Source: Claveliimonas ammoniilytica
GTDB taxonomy: Bacteria; Bacillota; Clostridia; Lachnospirales; Lachnospiraceae
Reading direction: 5' to 3'
Length of the DNA stretch: 64,000 bases
Assembly: GCF_025567415.1 (NCBI RefSeq)
Contig: NZ_JAOQJV010000007.1
Span: 1 to 64,000 of the forward strand
Shown here: piece by piece, positions 1-8,263 of the stretch
How the letters are laid out: each line of letters begins with the position of its first letter
Position numbering within the stretch: position 1 is the stretch's first letter
Translations under genes and position numbers: made by a program
Notes under the pieces: model-generated
Database searches by the model: none
The model's input: only the letters and a program-made list of their open reading frames with translations
Told to the model about the DNA's origin: nothing

Positions 1-183
1 CTTCGCCGTCGGGGTGATTACCCTACGCATTACCTGAGGTTCATGTCAAGGCTGGCGGACGGCTTAGAAAACCTATAACGTGGTAACGTCAATCCCACGA
101 AAAAAATGATTGACCCTTAATTAATCATATGTTTTTGTTTAAATATTCTAATGGTTTAAAATATGAACAATCAACAGAGATAC
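1..183. other. Left-edge region, no recognisable gene
   Basis: A plus-strand frame enters from the left edge and reads 25 codons to a TAA at 76-78. It could be the tail of a truncated gene or chance, and I do not recognise the peptide. Further on, a 7-bp inverted repeat (GTCAATC ... GATTGAC, about 88-114) is followed by A/T-rich sequence. Nothing else is supported. Confidence 0.2.
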
Positions 184-231
184 AAAAAAACCCCATATAG
201 GACTTTTATATTTCATTGTCCTATATGAGGG
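184..231 (-). terminator. Rho-independent terminator
   Basis: CCCATATAGGAC at 192-203 pairs with GTCCTATATGAGGG at 218-231, with one bulged A. On the minus strand the stem is followed by seven T residues (184-190). It ends any minus-strand transcript started at the promoter at 297-325. Confidence 0.75.
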
Positions 232-291
232 TAGCATATCATTCTGGCACCCGGAGGTGTGATATATCTTTCAATATTCTTTTTATAATAG
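184..291 (-). ncRNA. Candidate small RNA with a C-rich, anti-Shine-Dalgarno loop
   Basis: A minus-strand promoter (TTGAAA, 17 bp, TAGTAT at 297-325) and a strong terminator (184-231) bracket about 108 nt with no convincing coding sequence. The predicted transcript contains a small hairpin whose CACC and GGTG arms enclose TCCG, so CACCTCC is complementary to a Shine-Dalgarno sequence. C-rich loops that pair with ribosome binding sites are a known feature of Gram-positive regulatory RNAs. A nine-codon ATG frame inside has no ribosome site. Function and existence of the transcript are inferred. Confidence 0.35.
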
Positions 292-296
292 TTTCT

Positions 297-325
297 ATAC
301 TACGATGAACTCACACTTTTTTCAA
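297..325 (-). promoter_or_regulatory. Promoter, TTGAAA-17-TAGTAT
   Basis: The -35 is at 320-325 and the -10 at 297-302, read on the minus strand. The whole 34-nt block matches the promoter at 9838-9866 at 30 positions, including the spacer, which suggests shared control as well as shared polymerase contacts. Confidence 0.5.
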
Positions 326-344
326 CCAATACTTTTAACCCAAA

Positions 345-381
345 ATAATATCCTGGCAGTTAAAAACCACCAGGATATTAT
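345..381 (-). terminator. Terminator of the PTS operon
   Basis: An almost perfect 12-bp stem (345-356 with 370-381, core AATATCCTGG / CCAGGATATT) and a 13-nt loop lie 24 nt past the stop codon of the last operon gene. A short T run (TTATTTT) follows on the minus strand. Confidence 0.7.
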
Positions 382-404
382 CTACATTATAAATGAAGGG
401 AAAA

Positions 405-944
405 TTATTGTTCTATCTCTTCCATAACCGGTACTTCCTCAATCTGGGAAAGCAGTTTTCTAGAAAGAACTGCTACTCCGGCAGCAGACGCACATTCCAG
501 AATTCCAAGGAATACCATCCCGATTTCCGCCGAAATCTGATCATATTCGCCGGTTATCATGAAATAAATACAACTGAAAACTGTAACGCCAGCAAAGAGT
601 GCTCCAAACACGCCACATCTGCAAAGCCTTGCCGGTCCATTCTTATGTTGTTTCGCTGTCATTTCGTCCGTGATCTTCATAGAAGTCGCAATGCCGATCC
701 ATGCAAATAAAAGCGGAACAAAATATACTAACCAGCTTAAATATACGGCAAGATCGCTGATACTCTGACAGGAATGTGTACCAGTAAGTACAAATGCTGC
801 CGTCATAACCGCAATTAAAATCGCAGCATATTTATTTATCTTAGAAACGTAATCCGAATCGCAGATATAATGCATCTTAATCGCAATCGGCTGTGTCTGT
901 ACTGTCCTGTTTGTTTCCTGTGTCTTCGTTTCAGTCATAATCAA
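405..944 (-). CDS. Unknown four-helix membrane protein, last gene of PTS operon
   Basis: A 179-residue protein I do not recognise. After a polar N-terminal tail of about 35 residues there are four hydrophobic stretches, roughly residues 38-55, 66-87, 109-130 and 140-160, then a short acidic C-terminus. No catalytic motif is visible. It begins 22 nt after the SDR gene and is followed directly by a terminator, so it is the distal gene of the polyol PTS operon. A role in uptake, efflux or membrane anchoring of that pathway is possible but is only an inference from position. Confidence 0.7.
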   Translation of the reverse strand: MIMTETKTQETNRTVQTQPIAIKMHYICDSDYVSKINKYAAILIAVMTAAFVLTGTHSCQSISDLAVYLSWLVYFVPLLFAWIGIATSMKITDEMTAKQHKNGPARLCRCGVFGALFAGVTVFSCIYFMITGEYDQISAEIGMVFLGILECASAAGVAVLSRKLLSQIEEVPVMEEIEQ

Positions 945-966
945 TCATCCTCTTATCTGTTATATT

Positions 967-1728
967 TTAGAGAGTCCGTCCGCCATCCATCAAGATAATC
1001 TGACCATGTATATATGAACTCTCTGGAGCTGCCAGGAAGCATGCAAGATTTGCAATATCTTCCGGATATCCAAATCTTCCGATCGGGATTTTAGCCATCA
1101 GCTGCTCCTTTGACTCTTCTGTCGGATATAACGTATCAAACAAATCCGTAACAATAACACGTGGTGCAATGGCATTTACATTCACGCCGTTCTTGCCGAA
1201 TTCCTTTGATACCGTACGCATCAGACCATGCTGGCCTGATTTGGATGCAGCATAATGTGCTCCTCCTCCGGTTCCGGTAATACCGGAACCAGATGTTACA
1301 AAGATAATCCGTCCTTCATCTTCAGGTTTCTTATCAGCAAAACAATCATAAAAAGCTTTGACTGTATAGAATGATCCACTCAGATTGATAGAGATAACTC
1401 TCTCCCATTCTGCCGGTTCGATCTCAGCAATTGTATGTTTTCTGCTGACACCCGCATTAATTACAAGAATATCTATCTTACCAAAAGCATCTACCAGTTG
1501 CTGCTTTGCCTGAACCAAAGACTCATAATTTGAGACATCGGCTGCTGCGAACACGCATTTATATCCTTTTGCTGTGAATTCTTCCTGAGCCGCAAGTCCT
1601 GTAGCTTTATCAAAATCAATAATTCCCACAGCTGCACCGCTCTCAGCCATTTTCTCCGCGATACTTCTTCCGATACCTTTAGCTGCGCCAGTCACTACGG
1701 CTGTCTTTCCTTTTAAACTTAAATTCAT
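967..1728 (-). CDS. Short-chain dehydrogenase/reductase, probable polyol (phosphate) oxidoreductase
   Basis: A classical SDR of 253 residues. The NAD(P)-binding TGAAKGIG motif is near residues 14-21, the structural NAG motif is in LVINAGVSRK, the active-site Ser is in the TSGSG region, and the YAASK catalytic Tyr-Lys pair is near residue 160. The family interconverts alcohols and ketones. Placement between the PTS IIB gene and a membrane protein suggests it oxidises the transported polyol phosphate or a derivative, alongside the zinc dehydrogenase of the same operon. The fabG-like sequence alone does not fix the substrate. Confidence 0.85.
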   Translation of the reverse strand: MNLSLKGKTAVVTGAAKGIGRSIAEKMAESGAAVGIIDFDKATGLAAQEEFTAKGYKCVFAAADVSNYESLVQAKQQLVDAFGKIDILVINAGVSRKHTIAEIEPAEWERVISINLSGSFYTVKAFYDCFADKKPEDEGRIIFVTSGSGITGTGGGAHYAASKSGQHGLMRTVSKEFGKNGVNVNAIAPRVIVTDLFDTLYPTEESKEQLMAKIPIGRFGYPEDIANLACFLAAPESSYIHGQIILMDGGRTL

Positions 1729-1791
1729 TTCAATTTCACCTCAACTGTCTAACTGCGTGTGTACAAATCTGTTCTAACTTGCAGGCACTGC

Positions 1792-2064
1792 TTAACTTAA
1801 AATGTCAACGATTTTCTGAATATCCTGCTCCATTCCCATACCTGTCAGGAAAGACAGTGCACGGATTACCGGAATCTTGTCATTAGAATAACTTGTTGTG
1901 GTTACAATAAGATCAGCTCCAGCCATCTTAGACTCAATCTCAGCTACTTTACACTGAACGATCTCAGCCTGAACATTTGCTTTTGCAAGTGCCTCTTTGA
2001 TTTTTACACATACTACTGTTGATGTTGCAATACCTGTTCCGCAGGCAACGATTACTTTTTTCAT
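1792..2064 (-). CDS. PTS system IIB component, galactitol type
   Basis: A 90-residue cytoplasmic phosphocarrier. The N-terminus MKKVIVACGTGIATS carries the phosphorylated cysteine (Cys8) in the P-loop-like CGTG motif of GatB-type IIB domains. It accepts phosphate from IIA and passes it to sugar bound by the IIC permease. It lies 55 nt after the IIC gene and 63 nt before the SDR gene. Length and motif match the galactitol/ribitol subfamily; the actual sugar is not determined by sequence. Confidence 0.9.
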   Translation of the reverse strand: MKKVIVACGTGIATSTVVCVKIKEALAKANVQAEIVQCKVAEIESKMAGADLIVTTTSYSNDKIPVIRALSFLTGMGMEQDIQKIVDILS

Positions 2065-2119
2065 AGATAGATAACTCCTTTCAATTCAACCTTTAAAGTC
2101 CTTTTAAATTATGCTCTAA

Positions 2120-3490
2120 TTATTTTGCTGCATTAGCGGCTTCAACCTGAGCCTTAACGTCATTTCTTGTCCAGTACCACAGTCCAAAGTAGATAACTGC
2201 TACAGCAATACCTGCGATGAACATTGGCATGTTAGCTGGATCACAAAGTTTAGCAAATACCCATACAAGAATATGGCATGATGCATCGATACCAGAAATC
2301 TGTGTTGCACCTTCTGGGAAAGCGAATCCTACAGCTTTACCCATTGCTGTTGTAGCCTCAGCCATGTTAGTAGCGATGAACAGGATACCACACATCATAA
2401 CTGAAGAGCTAAGTACGCTTCGTACGATGTTACCACGGGAAGCAACTACTGCCCAGATTACTGTGAATGGAAGTACAGCAAAGTCAGCGTACGGAAGTAA
2501 TCTGTTGTAAGGCAGAATGATTGCCAGCGCCAGTGTAATAGGGATCATGATCAGGGATACTGTTACAACTGTCGGATGTCCTGTAGCTACAGCTGCATCC
2601 AGACCAATGTATACTTCTTTTCCCGGGAATCTCTTCTGAATAAAGTTTCTTGCGCCTTCTGAAATAGGCATCAGACCTTCCATAAGCAGAGATACCATTC
2701 TAGGAAGAAGTACAAGTACAGCAGCCATGTTAACGCCTGTCAGAATAACCTGTTTTGAATCGTATCCGGCAAGTGCTCCGATAACAAGACCAAGAACAAG
2801 ACCAAGGAACATAGGCTCACCGATGAAACCAAGTTTCTTCTTCAGTGTATCGCCTGTAACGTCCACTTTGTTAAGTCCTGGGATTTTATCCCATACACGA
2901 TTCAGTGCGTAACATACAGGTGCCCATGCAACAGTCTCAGCATGTGGCAGACACACGCCTGGCAGTTCCAGGAAAGATCCCACTGCAGGTGCTGTCCAGT
3001 CAGCCAGCTTGAAAGTAACTACAGCGTGGATCAGTGCACACAGCAGACAAAGCGGAAGGCTTCCTGTTGCGTAGTAGATTACACCACCTGCAAAAATCAG
3101 ATGCCAGTAATTCCAAATATCAACGTCCATCGTCTTTGTCATATTAAGTGCTAACATGATCATATTGACGATAAACAGGAGCGGAATCAGCATTACTGCA
3201 ATTGGTGTAGCCCATGTAATAGAAGCTGCTACCGGCCAACCTACGTCCAGTACATTCAGACTTAAGTTCAATCTGTCAACCATTGCCTGTGCTGCTGCTC
3301 CTGCATAGCTACTGATCAGTCCGATAACCAGGTTAATTCCGATGAAACCAACACCTACTGTCAAACCTGCGCGGAATGACTTAACAAATCCCTGTCCCAG
3401 AATCAGACCAAAGATTGTCAGAATAATTGGAAGCATGGCACTTGCTCCCAGGTCCAAAATGTATTGAACCGCACTTGTGATAATACTCAT
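2120..3490 (-). CDS. PTS system IIC component, galactitol (GatC) family permease
   Basis: A 456-residue membrane protein with about ten hydrophobic segments, beginning with a long N-terminal helix pair (residues 18-60). Overall length and the opening MSIITSAVQYILDLG resemble GatC permeases. It translocates and helps phosphorylate a polyol. It lies between IIA and IIB, a complete split-component PTS. Galactitol is the family name; related members carry arabitol, ribitol or other pentitols and hexitols, so substrate is uncertain. The operon lacks tagatose-phosphate kinase and aldolase, which argues against a full classical galactitol pathway being encoded at this site. Confidence 0.9.
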   Translation of the reverse strand: MSIITSAVQYILDLGASAMLPIILTIFGLILGQGFVKSFRAGLTVGVGFIGINLVIGLISSYAGAAAQAMVDRLNLSLNVLDVGWPVAASITWATPIAVMLIPLLFIVNMIMLALNMTKTMDVDIWNYWHLIFAGGVIYYATGSLPLCLLCALIHAVVTFKLADWTAPAVGSFLELPGVCLPHAETVAWAPVCYALNRVWDKIPGLNKVDVTGDTLKKKLGFIGEPMFLGLVLGLVIGALAGYDSKQVILTGVNMAAVLVLLPRMVSLLMEGLMPISEGARNFIQKRFPGKEVYIGLDAAVATGHPTVVTVSLIMIPITLALAIILPYNRLLPYADFAVLPFTVIWAVVASRGNIVRSVLSSSVMMCGILFIATNMAEATTAMGKAVGFAFPEGATQISGIDASCHILVWVFAKLCDPANMPMFIAGIAVAVIYFGLWYWTRNDVKAQVEAANAAK

Positions 3491-3550
3491 AGTTTCTCAT
3501 CCTCTCTTTCTTTTGTATTCCTTAAAGTGTCTATAAAATCATGGAATAAG

Positions 3551-4018
3551 CTATGCCATAAGCTTTTCCATAACTTCCTCAATTGTGTCCATATCTTCTG
3601 CCGCTTTTACGGTCTGCAGCACAGATACGTTCTGGCAGGTCTCTACCAGTTTAGAAAGCATTTCGATCTGATCATTTGGCTTCATAATAGCGAGCATAAA
3701 GATCACTTCAACGGATACAGTTGCTTCATCATCTCCCATAACCACAAAGTCCACAGGTTTGTCAAGAATGCCACAGAACACAGCTTTCTTATTAACATGA
3801 ATAGCATCTGTATGTGGAATAGCCACTCCCATAGCTTCCATTGGAAGACCTGTTGGGAATACTTTTTCTCGTTCAATGACTGCCCCTGGGTAAGTATCTT
3901 TTACCCATCCTTTTTCAACCAGCACATTGCCCATCTCACGCAACACCCCGAATTTATCAGACGCATCTACCTTTGCTACAAGATAGCCTTTCTCAATATT
4001 TTCCTTTAAGATTTCCAT
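3551..4018 (-). CDS. PTS system IIA component, fructose/nitrogen-type fold
   Basis: A 155-residue IIA protein. The phosphorylated histidine is His69 in VAIPHTDA, the normal motif for PTS_EIIA_2 domains (fructose, mannitol and galactitol systems). It takes phosphate from HPr and gives it to the IIB protein two genes downstream. The start has a good ribosome site, and the gene follows the zinc dehydrogenase by 37 nt, so it is cotranscribed with it. Confidence 0.9.
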   Translation of the reverse strand: MEILKENIEKGYLVAKVDASDKFGVLREMGNVLVEKGWVKDTYPGAVIEREKVFPTGLPMEAMGVAIPHTDAIHVNKKAVFCGILDKPVDFVVMGDDEATVSVEVIFMLAIMKPNDQIEMLSKLVETCQNVSVLQTVKAAEDMDTIEEVMEKLMA

Positions 4019-4055
4019 ACTTCTTTCTCCTTTTGTTATACATAATAAAATTTTC

Positions 4056-5105
4056 TTATATTTCGTCTGTATCAGCTACCTGGATAACTACCTTTACTTC
4101 CTCTGCATTTTTACTCTTCGTAAATCCTTCTTCCCAGTTATCAAGATCTGTGATCATAGTTACTACCTTCTCCGGATGTACCAGTCCCTCTTCCATCAGT
4201 TTTAAAGATGTTCTCCATGCACTTGGCTTCTGTGTTCTGGTTCCCATATAATGAATTTCTTTTGGGAAGAAAATACCTACGTTGACTTCATTGATATCTT
4301 TTGCAAATACACCAATCTGGACAACCTCACCCTTTTTACGAATCAGCTCAAATGAACGATTTAATGCCGGAATAGCACCGGAACATTCATAGATTTTGTC
4401 TGGTCCGATACCATCTGTCATCTCATTCATTACAGTTCCCAAATCTTCTTTCATCTGATCAACAATACGATCAAATCCGAGTGTTCTTGCAACTTCAAAT
4501 CTCTTTTCATCTTTGGTAAGACCGGCAATAACTACTTTCGCACCCTGTGATTTACATACCATACCTGTCAGAAGTCCCATAGCTCCTGGTCCGAAAATCA
4601 ACACTGTCTCCCCCGGCTTAACCTGTGATGTTTCCATGGCTCCATGTACGCAGCATGCAAGAGGCTCCGTCAAAGACGCCTGTAACAGACTTACTTTTTC
4701 TGGAAGTTTATGGATTCTCGCTTCATGGTTAATTACATATTCCGCAAATCCACCATCAGCCTGTGTGCCAAGTCCCTGTCTTGATGAGCAGAGATTATAT
4801 TCTTCATTCTTGCAGTAAATACATTTGCCACAGGTCTTAAATGTCGTCTCACTTGTTACTCTGTCTCCCACCTTCAATTCTTTTACATCTGGTCCAACCT
4901 CTTCTACAATACCCGAAAACTCGTGACCCAGTGTAACCGGTGGTTTATTGCTGGCATACTCACCTGCCCATGTGTGAAGATCTGAACCACAGATTCCTGC
5001 ATATACTACTCGGATCTTAACCAGATCACCGCTTACTTTCGGTTCCTCAACCTCTCGGATTTCCAAATTACCAGGTCCCTTTGCATATTTTACTAATGCT
5101 TTCAT
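4056..5105 (-). CDS. Zinc-dependent medium-chain alcohol/polyol dehydrogenase
   Basis: A 349-residue MDR enzyme. The catalytic zinc site is visible as Cys39 (ICGSD) and the GHE pair at His61-Glu62; the structural zinc is bound by Cys92, Cys95, Cys98 and Cys106. A Rossmann motif GPGAMG follows near residue 172. The family includes sorbitol dehydrogenase, threonine dehydrogenase and galactitol-1-phosphate dehydrogenase (GatD). In a galactitol-type PTS operon the last is the most natural role: NAD-dependent oxidation of the incoming polyol phosphate to a ketose phosphate. Substrate is inferred. Confidence 0.88.
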   Translation of the reverse strand: MKALVKYAKGPGNLEIREVEEPKVSGDLVKIRVVYAGICGSDLHTWAGEYASNKPPVTLGHEFSGIVEEVGPDVKELKVGDRVTSETTFKTCGKCIYCKNEEYNLCSSRQGLGTQADGGFAEYVINHEARIHKLPEKVSLLQASLTEPLACCVHGAMETSQVKPGETVLIFGPGAMGLLTGMVCKSQGAKVVIAGLTKDEKRFEVARTLGFDRIVDQMKEDLGTVMNEMTDGIGPDKIYECSGAIPALNRSFELIRKKGEVVQIGVFAKDINEVNVGIFFPKEIHYMGTRTQKPSAWRTSLKLMEEGLVHPEKVVTMITDLDNWEEGFTKSKNAEEVKVVIQVADTDEI

Positions 5106-5163
5106 CGTCGTCCTCCTCTTTTGTCAGTCCATCATACGTGACATTGATTGCATTATCCATTAT

Positions 5164-7200
5164 CTATTTAACAGTCTTCAGACTATTAATCGCATGTAAC
5201 AGTTCTTCTGCTGTCGGCATTCGATCCAGCATATGTTTGATCTTTTCATTTCCGAAGATCATCATGACATCATATAATGCAGAATTAATACTTTCAGCAC
5301 TCTGTATACTTATTCCTATAAGATATCTCACCGGATCATTCGATTCATGATGAAAATCCACCGGTTTTTTTAATCTAAGCAACGAGGCTGCTTCTTGTTT
5401 AACTCCCTCCAAGCAGTCTGCATGCGGAAGTGCTGTTCCCGGCCATATTACAACATAAGGACCATTTTCTTTTATGTTTTCCACCATTGCATCTACGTAA
5501 GCATCTGTCACGGCACCGCTATCTCTCAAAAGTATTCCAGATTGTCTGACAGCATCCTCCCAGTCATCTGCTTCATAATCAACCATCACTCTGTCCTGTG
5601 ACAGAAGATTGTAAAAAGCACCTTGAATATCAGATTCTACCGGATTGATTACATCCAGCTGCATTTCTGGTATTTCTTTATCACCATCATCTTCTATTAA
5701 TTCAAATACCTTACGCTGCACATCCAGCAAATCATCAGTATTCAATATTGCAGATCTAACGACCACACATGGCAGTTCACTCTCCAATGGGATCGTTGAA
5801 ACAATCATTTGTGCCCCACTGTTTTGAATTTCTTTGGTATTATGCACAGACGAGACGCTGACAATATCGATCATCTCATCTAATGTATGCAGCTTTGCCA
5901 ACATGAATTGCGCTGTACCTCTTCCGGTCTCGCATACCAATGCAACTTTAATTTTGGAATTCTTAGAGCTTTCTGCTTTTTCTTTTTCCAGTACAGATGC
6001 AAAATACAAAACCATAAAAGACATCTCGTCTTCGGAAAACTCTTTTCCTATATACTCTTCCAGGCTTCCGACATTTTCACGAATAATCGCAAAGATTTCC
6101 GGGTATTCCTGAAGCAAAGATTCTTTCAATGGATTTTTAAGCATTTCTCCTGACTGCAATCTGAATACAGCCGACCTCATGTGCGCTACCAGCAAATCAT
6201 ACAGTGAAAAATCCAGATAAAAATCAATTCCAAAACAATTTGATATATGATATAAAGTTTCTGCAATCAACAGGCGGATATCTAATGCATTTGCCTTATT
6301 AGATTTACTGTCTTTCAGATAACTTTTTCCCTTTAGACATTCTGCATAATACAAAATCTCTGATTCAGGAATCTCAAGACTATATCTTTTTTCTATAACT
6401 GCAAATAAATTACTGCTAAATTCATATTTGGAACTTCGTCTGAGATTTTTCCAATTTTCTTCATAATATGCAGGAATGATTTGATTATTATGAATACGAT
6501 TTACAGCCAACGTCAGTTCCCTCACTGCTTCAAAGAAAGAATAATCCGAAAGAAAGGTCTGTTCTTCTTCCTCTTCCTGAATGATCAACTGTTTTATATC
6601 GTTATATATATTCATCCTGTCCATCTGGCGAACCATCAAACACCAGAATGCTCCCAGACTGTATCCCGTCTCATACTCATTGTCATCTCCGTTGACTTCA
6701 AGGAGTTTTAATATGCCTTTTCTCACATCTAATTCCGGCACATTAACAATGTAACCTCTGTGTACCTGCGAAATCAGTTCCATTTTATTTTCTTCAAACC
6801 ATTTTTTGATTTCCGGAAGATCACGAAGAAGTGTGGTTCTGCTGACTCCAATTGTCTCTTTCAGCTGTTCTACCGTAACGTATCCTTTTGCGTTTAGCAG
6901 AATCATTACCAACACCGCTGCTCTCTCGTTCTTAGATAAAAAGTATGTATAAAATGTATGCTCACAAATAAATTTTTCAAAGGCGTGCACATCAACTCGG
7001 ACGTCTGTATCAAAAAATACCTCTCCATCAGACCCAATTTGAATTACCGGAAGATCATATTCTATCAACGAGTCATTCAATTCCCTGATATCTGCACGGA
7101 TAGATCTCTCCTGTACTTTGTATTTTTCAACCAGTTCCGTAACATTTTGTCTGCTGCCTAAAATTAATTCCCGTAATATTTTGTTACTTCTTCTGTTCAT
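5164..7200 (-). CDS. BglG/LicR-type PRD transcription regulator with EIIB and EIIA domains
   Basis: About 678 residues. Order: N-terminal winged helix-turn-helix pair (1-150), two PTS regulation domains (about 170-400), an EIIB-like domain containing the VCETGRGTA cysteine loop (about 420-500) and an EIIA-like domain with a PHAD phosphohistidine motif (about 530-678). Such regulators sense PTS phosphorylation and usually activate the linked sugar operon, which follows 58 nt downstream. A longer frame reaches 7248, but the ATG at 7200 is chosen because it has an ideal site, GAGGAGG six bases upstream, and the extra 16 residues look unlike the family N-terminus. Confidence 0.88.
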   Translation of the reverse strand: MNRRSNKILRELILGSRQNVTELVEKYKVQERSIRADIRELNDSLIEYDLPVIQIGSDGEVFFDTDVRVDVHAFEKFICEHTFYTYFLSKNERAAVLVMILLNAKGYVTVEQLKETIGVSRTTLLRDLPEIKKWFEENKMELISQVHRGYIVNVPELDVRKGILKLLEVNGDDNEYETGYSLGAFWCLMVRQMDRMNIYNDIKQLIIQEEEEEQTFLSDYSFFEAVRELTLAVNRIHNNQIIPAYYEENWKNLRRSSKYEFSSNLFAVIEKRYSLEIPESEILYYAECLKGKSYLKDSKSNKANALDIRLLIAETLYHISNCFGIDFYLDFSLYDLLVAHMRSAVFRLQSGEMLKNPLKESLLQEYPEIFAIIRENVGSLEEYIGKEFSEDEMSFMVLYFASVLEKEKAESSKNSKIKVALVCETGRGTAQFMLAKLHTLDEMIDIVSVSSVHNTKEIQNSGAQMIVSTIPLESELPCVVVRSAILNTDDLLDVQRKVFELIEDDGDKEIPEMQLDVINPVESDIQGAFYNLLSQDRVMVDYEADDWEDAVRQSGILLRDSGAVTDAYVDAMVENIKENGPYVVIWPGTALPHADCLEGVKQEAASLLRLKKPVDFHHESNDPVRYLIGISIQSAESINSALYDVMMIFGNEKIKHMLDRMPTAEELLHAINSLKTVK

Positions 7201-7296
7201 GCTGTCCTCCTCGATAGCCATATTATAAGTCATACTCTCGTCTCTCAAAAAGTCCCATCAAATGCAACTAAAATGCAAAGATTGGTATTATATACA

Positions 7297-7344
7297 AAAA
7301 GAAGTCATTTTTCGCGTAATTTTACGTAAAAAATGACTTCTTTT
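7297..7344. terminator. Bidirectional terminator-like hairpin
   Basis: A 16-bp perfect stem, AAAAGAAGTCATTTTT (7297-7312) with its complement ending at 7344, and A/T-rich flanks on both sides. It ends transcription of the HAD phosphatase gene on the minus strand and separates it from the PTS regulator. Confidence 0.75.
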
Positions 7345-7398
7345 CTTAATATTTTGTTATGAAAATTATCTAATTCTTATTCAGTCATCCCATGTTGT

Positions 7399-8235
7399 CT
7401 ATTCATTCTGTCCACCCAACAGATACCGGTAAATTGCTTCTGCACAGCCGCCATGATCATTATCGGCCACATTCACTTTGCATACTTCTCGTACGCACTC
7501 TCTCGCATTGCCCATTGCCACAGGCAGTCCTGCTACCTTCATCATCTTCACATCGTTATCAGAATCTCCCACTGCAATCGTATGTTCAAGTGGTATTTTG
7601 ACGATTTCACAAAGTTGCTTTAACCCAATCCCCTTTGACATATGAAGCGGCGAGATTTCAAATCCTGTATCCTCTGCATAGACTACCGTCACTGGCAATT
7701 GAATGATTTGCTCAAACAATCTGTCTCGTATTCCAACGCTTGATGCATATACATTCATTTTCTCCATCGGAAAATGTTCTTTGCGATATGCATCATACAG
7801 GCCATCATAATGTTTGCCGGTCTTACGCTGCAGCTCCTTGTATCTCGTAACATAAAAATAATCCATACGCTCAGCATCGATGCTGTCTACAAGATTGCGA
7901 CCTTTTGAATAGCCAATCAGCATACAGTCTTCGCCATCTATAATGTCTATGATTTTCTCAACGATTTCATCTGGAATCACAGTTGATGATAAAATTTCCT
8001 TTGTCTCCGAATCATAAAGCAATGCTCCGTTTTCACACACAAAATACCGCACATTCTGCAATTCATTTTCCTCATACGGTTCTATTTCACCAACTGCCCG
8101 TCCTGTGCAGACCGCTATCCTCTTCCCCAGTTCAACGGCTCTCGCAATTGCCTCCCGCGAAGATTCACTTACTTTATTTTTACTGGTCAGAAGCGTTCCA
8201 TCCATATCAAACGCGATTAAATCATATCCACTCAT
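7399..8235 (-). CDS. HAD-superfamily sugar-phosphate phosphatase (Cof type)
   Basis: 278 residues. The HAD nucleophile motif FDMDGTL gives Asp10 and Asp12; motif II is the CTGR segment near residues 43-46; motif IV is the VGDSDND segment near residue 218. The Cof/YidA group hydrolyses small phosphorylated metabolites such as sugar phosphates or flavin precursors in the cytoplasm. It is the last gene of a minus-strand run with the glycerol-3-phosphate dehydrogenase-like gene, 28 nt upstream. Exact substrate cannot be read from sequence. Confidence 0.88.
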   Translation of the reverse strand: MSGYDLIAFDMDGTLLTSKNKVSESSREAIARAVELGKRIAVCTGRAVGEIEPYEENELQNVRYFVCENGALLYDSETKEILSSTVIPDEIVEKIIDIIDGEDCMLIGYSKGRNLVDSIDAERMDYFYVTRYKELQRKTGKHYDGLYDAYRKEHFPMEKMNVYASSVGIRDRLFEQIIQLPVTVVYAEDTGFEISPLHMSKGIGLKQLCEIVKIPLEHTIAVGDSDNDVKMMKVAGLPVAMGNARECVREVCKVNVADNDHGGCAEAIYRYLLGGQNE

Positions 8236-8263
8236 GTTTTACTCCTATAACTATATCTCTTAC

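Noticed and set aside
1..78. Plus-strand frame entering from the left edge and ending at TAA 76-78
   Set aside because: Only 25 codons are visible and I do not recognise them; could be the tail of a gene or chance, so no gene is called.
88..114. Relationship between the CAATCCCACGA near the left edge and the same string in the long repeat
   Set aside because: The shared stretch is about 11 bases and flanks differ; not enough to call a third repeat copy.
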